Shown here piece by piece: positions 62,900-64,000 of a stretch of 64,000 nt of DNA (positions are counted from its first letter, which is position 1; every line of letters starts with the position of its first letter). The notes below the pieces were generated by a model. It did not search any database, was not told the DNA's origin, and saw only the letters and a program-made list of their open reading frames with translations. The DNA is from Paenibacillus_E qinlingensis_A (GTDB taxonomy: Bacteria; Bacillota; Bacilli; Paenibacillales; NBRC-103111), in NCBI RefSeq assembly GCF_031455095.1, contig NZ_JAVDSB010000003.1, positions 124,001 through 188,000 on the forward strand, written 5' to 3'. The translations under genes and the position numbers were made by a program.

Positions 62900-63739
62900 A
62901 TGGCTATATTCGAACAAAGCAATCCAACACCTGAAGAAATTTCGGCACAATTGTATCGGTATGATCGTATTGCAGAGAAAATCAATGGGTTTACGAACTG
63001 GAATGAGACTCATCTGGTTAATTACTGGCGTGAGGGCTATGCCGCTGTTGAGCATATTTTAAATGAAGAAGAAATTCAGATTTCGAAAGAAGCTTTGTAT
63101 GATCTTATTTATAAAGATGATAAAGGAGCTCATATTCAGTTCACGAAACCGAAGAGTGAGTTGAAAACGGATGAAGAGAAGGAACTCGCGATAAGAAAAG
63201 TGAATGATTTTGTTCAAGTAGAGGAGCGCTTACAAAGGATTGCGGAGCATCCTGCGATTCTAGCCATGGTTCAAGATATTTTGGGGGAGACACCGCGGCT
63301 CGTTCAGAACATGGCTCTACTCAAACCTCCTCATGGTGGAGGGGAGAAGCCGTGGCATCAAGATATGGCTTATGGGAATTTGGCTTATGAGAAACCTGTG
63401 GTTGGTGTGTGGATCGCACTCGATGAAGCGGCATTAGACAATGGCTGTATGCATGTCATCCCTGGCTCACATGCCGATGGGGCAACGCCTCATTACGCCA
63501 TTCGAGACTGGCAGCTTTGCGATGCTCACGTGCAAGTAGAGAGGGATGTTGCGGTGCCTTTATTGCCTGGCGGCATTCTTTTGTTCCACGGATTACTTAA
63601 GCACGGAACACCTTATAATCTATCGATTAAGAAGCGTCGTGCCTTGCAATTTCATTATGTAGGAGAATCAGCAACGAAACTTACACCGAAAGAGTATAAA
63701 CGGTTTTTTACGAATGAGATGAGTGGCGCGGAATGTTAA
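62900..63739 (+). CDS. PhyH-family Fe(II)/2-oxoglutarate oxygenase
   Basis: 279 residues from ATG 62900, with CGGAGGG at 62885-62891; an upstream frame to 62738 is rejected. Iron ligands are His153/Asp155 in KPWHQDMAYG and His235 in LKHGTPYN, with Arg246 or Arg247 as candidate for 2-oxoglutarate. CMHVIPGSHADG is the conserved turn. The N-terminal 100 residues are helical. It is the fourth PhyH gene in the window and is divergent from an AraC gene. The substrate is unknown, but the neighbouring MFS transporter would fit import of it. Confidence 0.88.
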   Translation: MAIFEQSNPTPEEISAQLYRYDRIAEKINGFTNWNETHLVNYWREGYAAVEHILNEEEIQISKEALYDLIYKDDKGAHIQFTKPKSELKTDEEKELAIRKVNDFVQVEERLQRIAEHPAILAMVQDILGETPRLVQNMALLKPPHGGGEKPWHQDMAYGNLAYEKPVVGVWIALDEAALDNGCMHVIPGSHADGATPHYAIRDWQLCDAHVQVERDVAVPLLPGGILLFHGLLKHGTPYNLSIKKRRALQFHYVGESATKLTPKEYKRFFTNEMSGAEC

Positions 63740-63759
63740 TTTAATCATTTATTTAATAG

Positions 63760-63802
63760 ATAATCCTCCTTCCGAGAGTTTGGGCAGGAGGATTATTTGT
63801 TA
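63760..63802 (+). terminator. rho-independent terminator
   Basis: ATAATCCTCCT / AGGAGGATTAT, a perfect 11-bp stem, followed by TTGTT; 20 bp after the last PhyH gene. Confidence 0.8.
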
Positions 63803-63984
63803 TGTATACGCGGTGTTGAAGGAGAGGAATGATGTCATCTTGGTTAAAAAAGATAGACTTTTTTAAATAGTTTAGTGTCTAGTAAATGTTCTAGTAGTCA
63901 AAGGCATATTTTACCAATCTTAAAGTCTATTGCCGTATTGTACAAGCGATAATAGTAAATTGTTCATATGATGCATTATTAATT

Positions 63985-64000
63985 AGGAGGTGTAACTTAT
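63985..64000 (+). promoter_or_regulatory. ribosome binding site of a gene beyond the window
   Basis: AGGAGGTG at 63985-63992 is a near-perfect site, and the sequence ends in AT at 63999-64000, the first two bases of a probable ATG. A plus-strand gene should begin here. Confidence 0.7.

Overview
The window looks like chromosomal DNA from a spore-forming, S-layer-bearing soil Firmicute, most likely Paenibacillus or a close relative. The pointers are several SLH-anchored surface proteins, a YesM/YesN-type two-component pair beside a sugar ABC importer without its own ATPase, giant multimodular mannanase-like enzymes, a CotSA/CotS-like spore-coat pair, GGAGG-type ribosome binding sites with frequent GTG/TTG starts, and many AraC-type regulators. 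I see no rRNA or tRNA gene, transposase, integrase, phage module or CRISPR array. The species assignment is inference from gene content.

Layout. 1-1630: an SLH surface protein running off the left edge. 2039-5943: a small membrane protein, an FtsH-like AAA metalloprotease and a flavoprotein dehydrogenase. 6305-10793: a secreted beta-helix protein carrying both a cohesin-like and a dockerin module, followed by a small protein made of one cohesin-like module and three SLH modules; together they look like a two-gene, cellulosome-style surface-display system. 10992-12866: an LtaS-like phosphoglycerol transferase, followed by a 51-bp hairpin repeat array. 13272-17462 (minus): a lipoprotein and a three-gene sugar-nucleotide operon (nucleotidyltransferase, UDP-glucose 6-dehydrogenase, epimerase). 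17693-21574: a very acidic protein, then a GT4 glycosyltransferase and a CotS-family protein with 17-residue repeats and a strongly basic tail. 21818-24269: a DUF1761 membrane protein under a two-operator promoter, a PhyH-family oxygenase with an AraC regulator, and a zinc-ribbon protein.

24473-40797 is a mannan/glucomannan-type utilisation locus: a secreted GH5 enzyme with two CBM11-like modules, an orphan YesN-type response regulator, a 1933-residue SLH-anchored GH5 enzyme with four CBM11-like modules, a solute-binding lipoprotein, two permeases, and a histidine kinase/response regulator pair. The enzymes would cut polysaccharide at the surface, the importer would take up oligosaccharides, and the two-component system would sense them. 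Cre-like sites lie near three of the carbohydrate genes.

40860-49562 holds a second PhyH gene converging on an AraC gene, a 113-bp repeat array, two small hypothetical genes, a GT2/PlsY-like pair, a possible DNA-binding protein, another 51-bp hairpin array, a hemolysin III homologue and a PhyH-HEAT fusion. 49672-54332 holds AraC, TetR and a DHA2-family exporter with paired palindromic operators, and a phosphodiester glycosidase. 54553-59090 is a SNF2 helicase/SWIM pair. The right end has an IDEAL-domain protein behind a strong promoter with a perfect dyad, a DEDDh exonuclease, an MFS transporter, and a divergent AraC/PhyH pair. PhyH and AraC genes are found together four times in this window.
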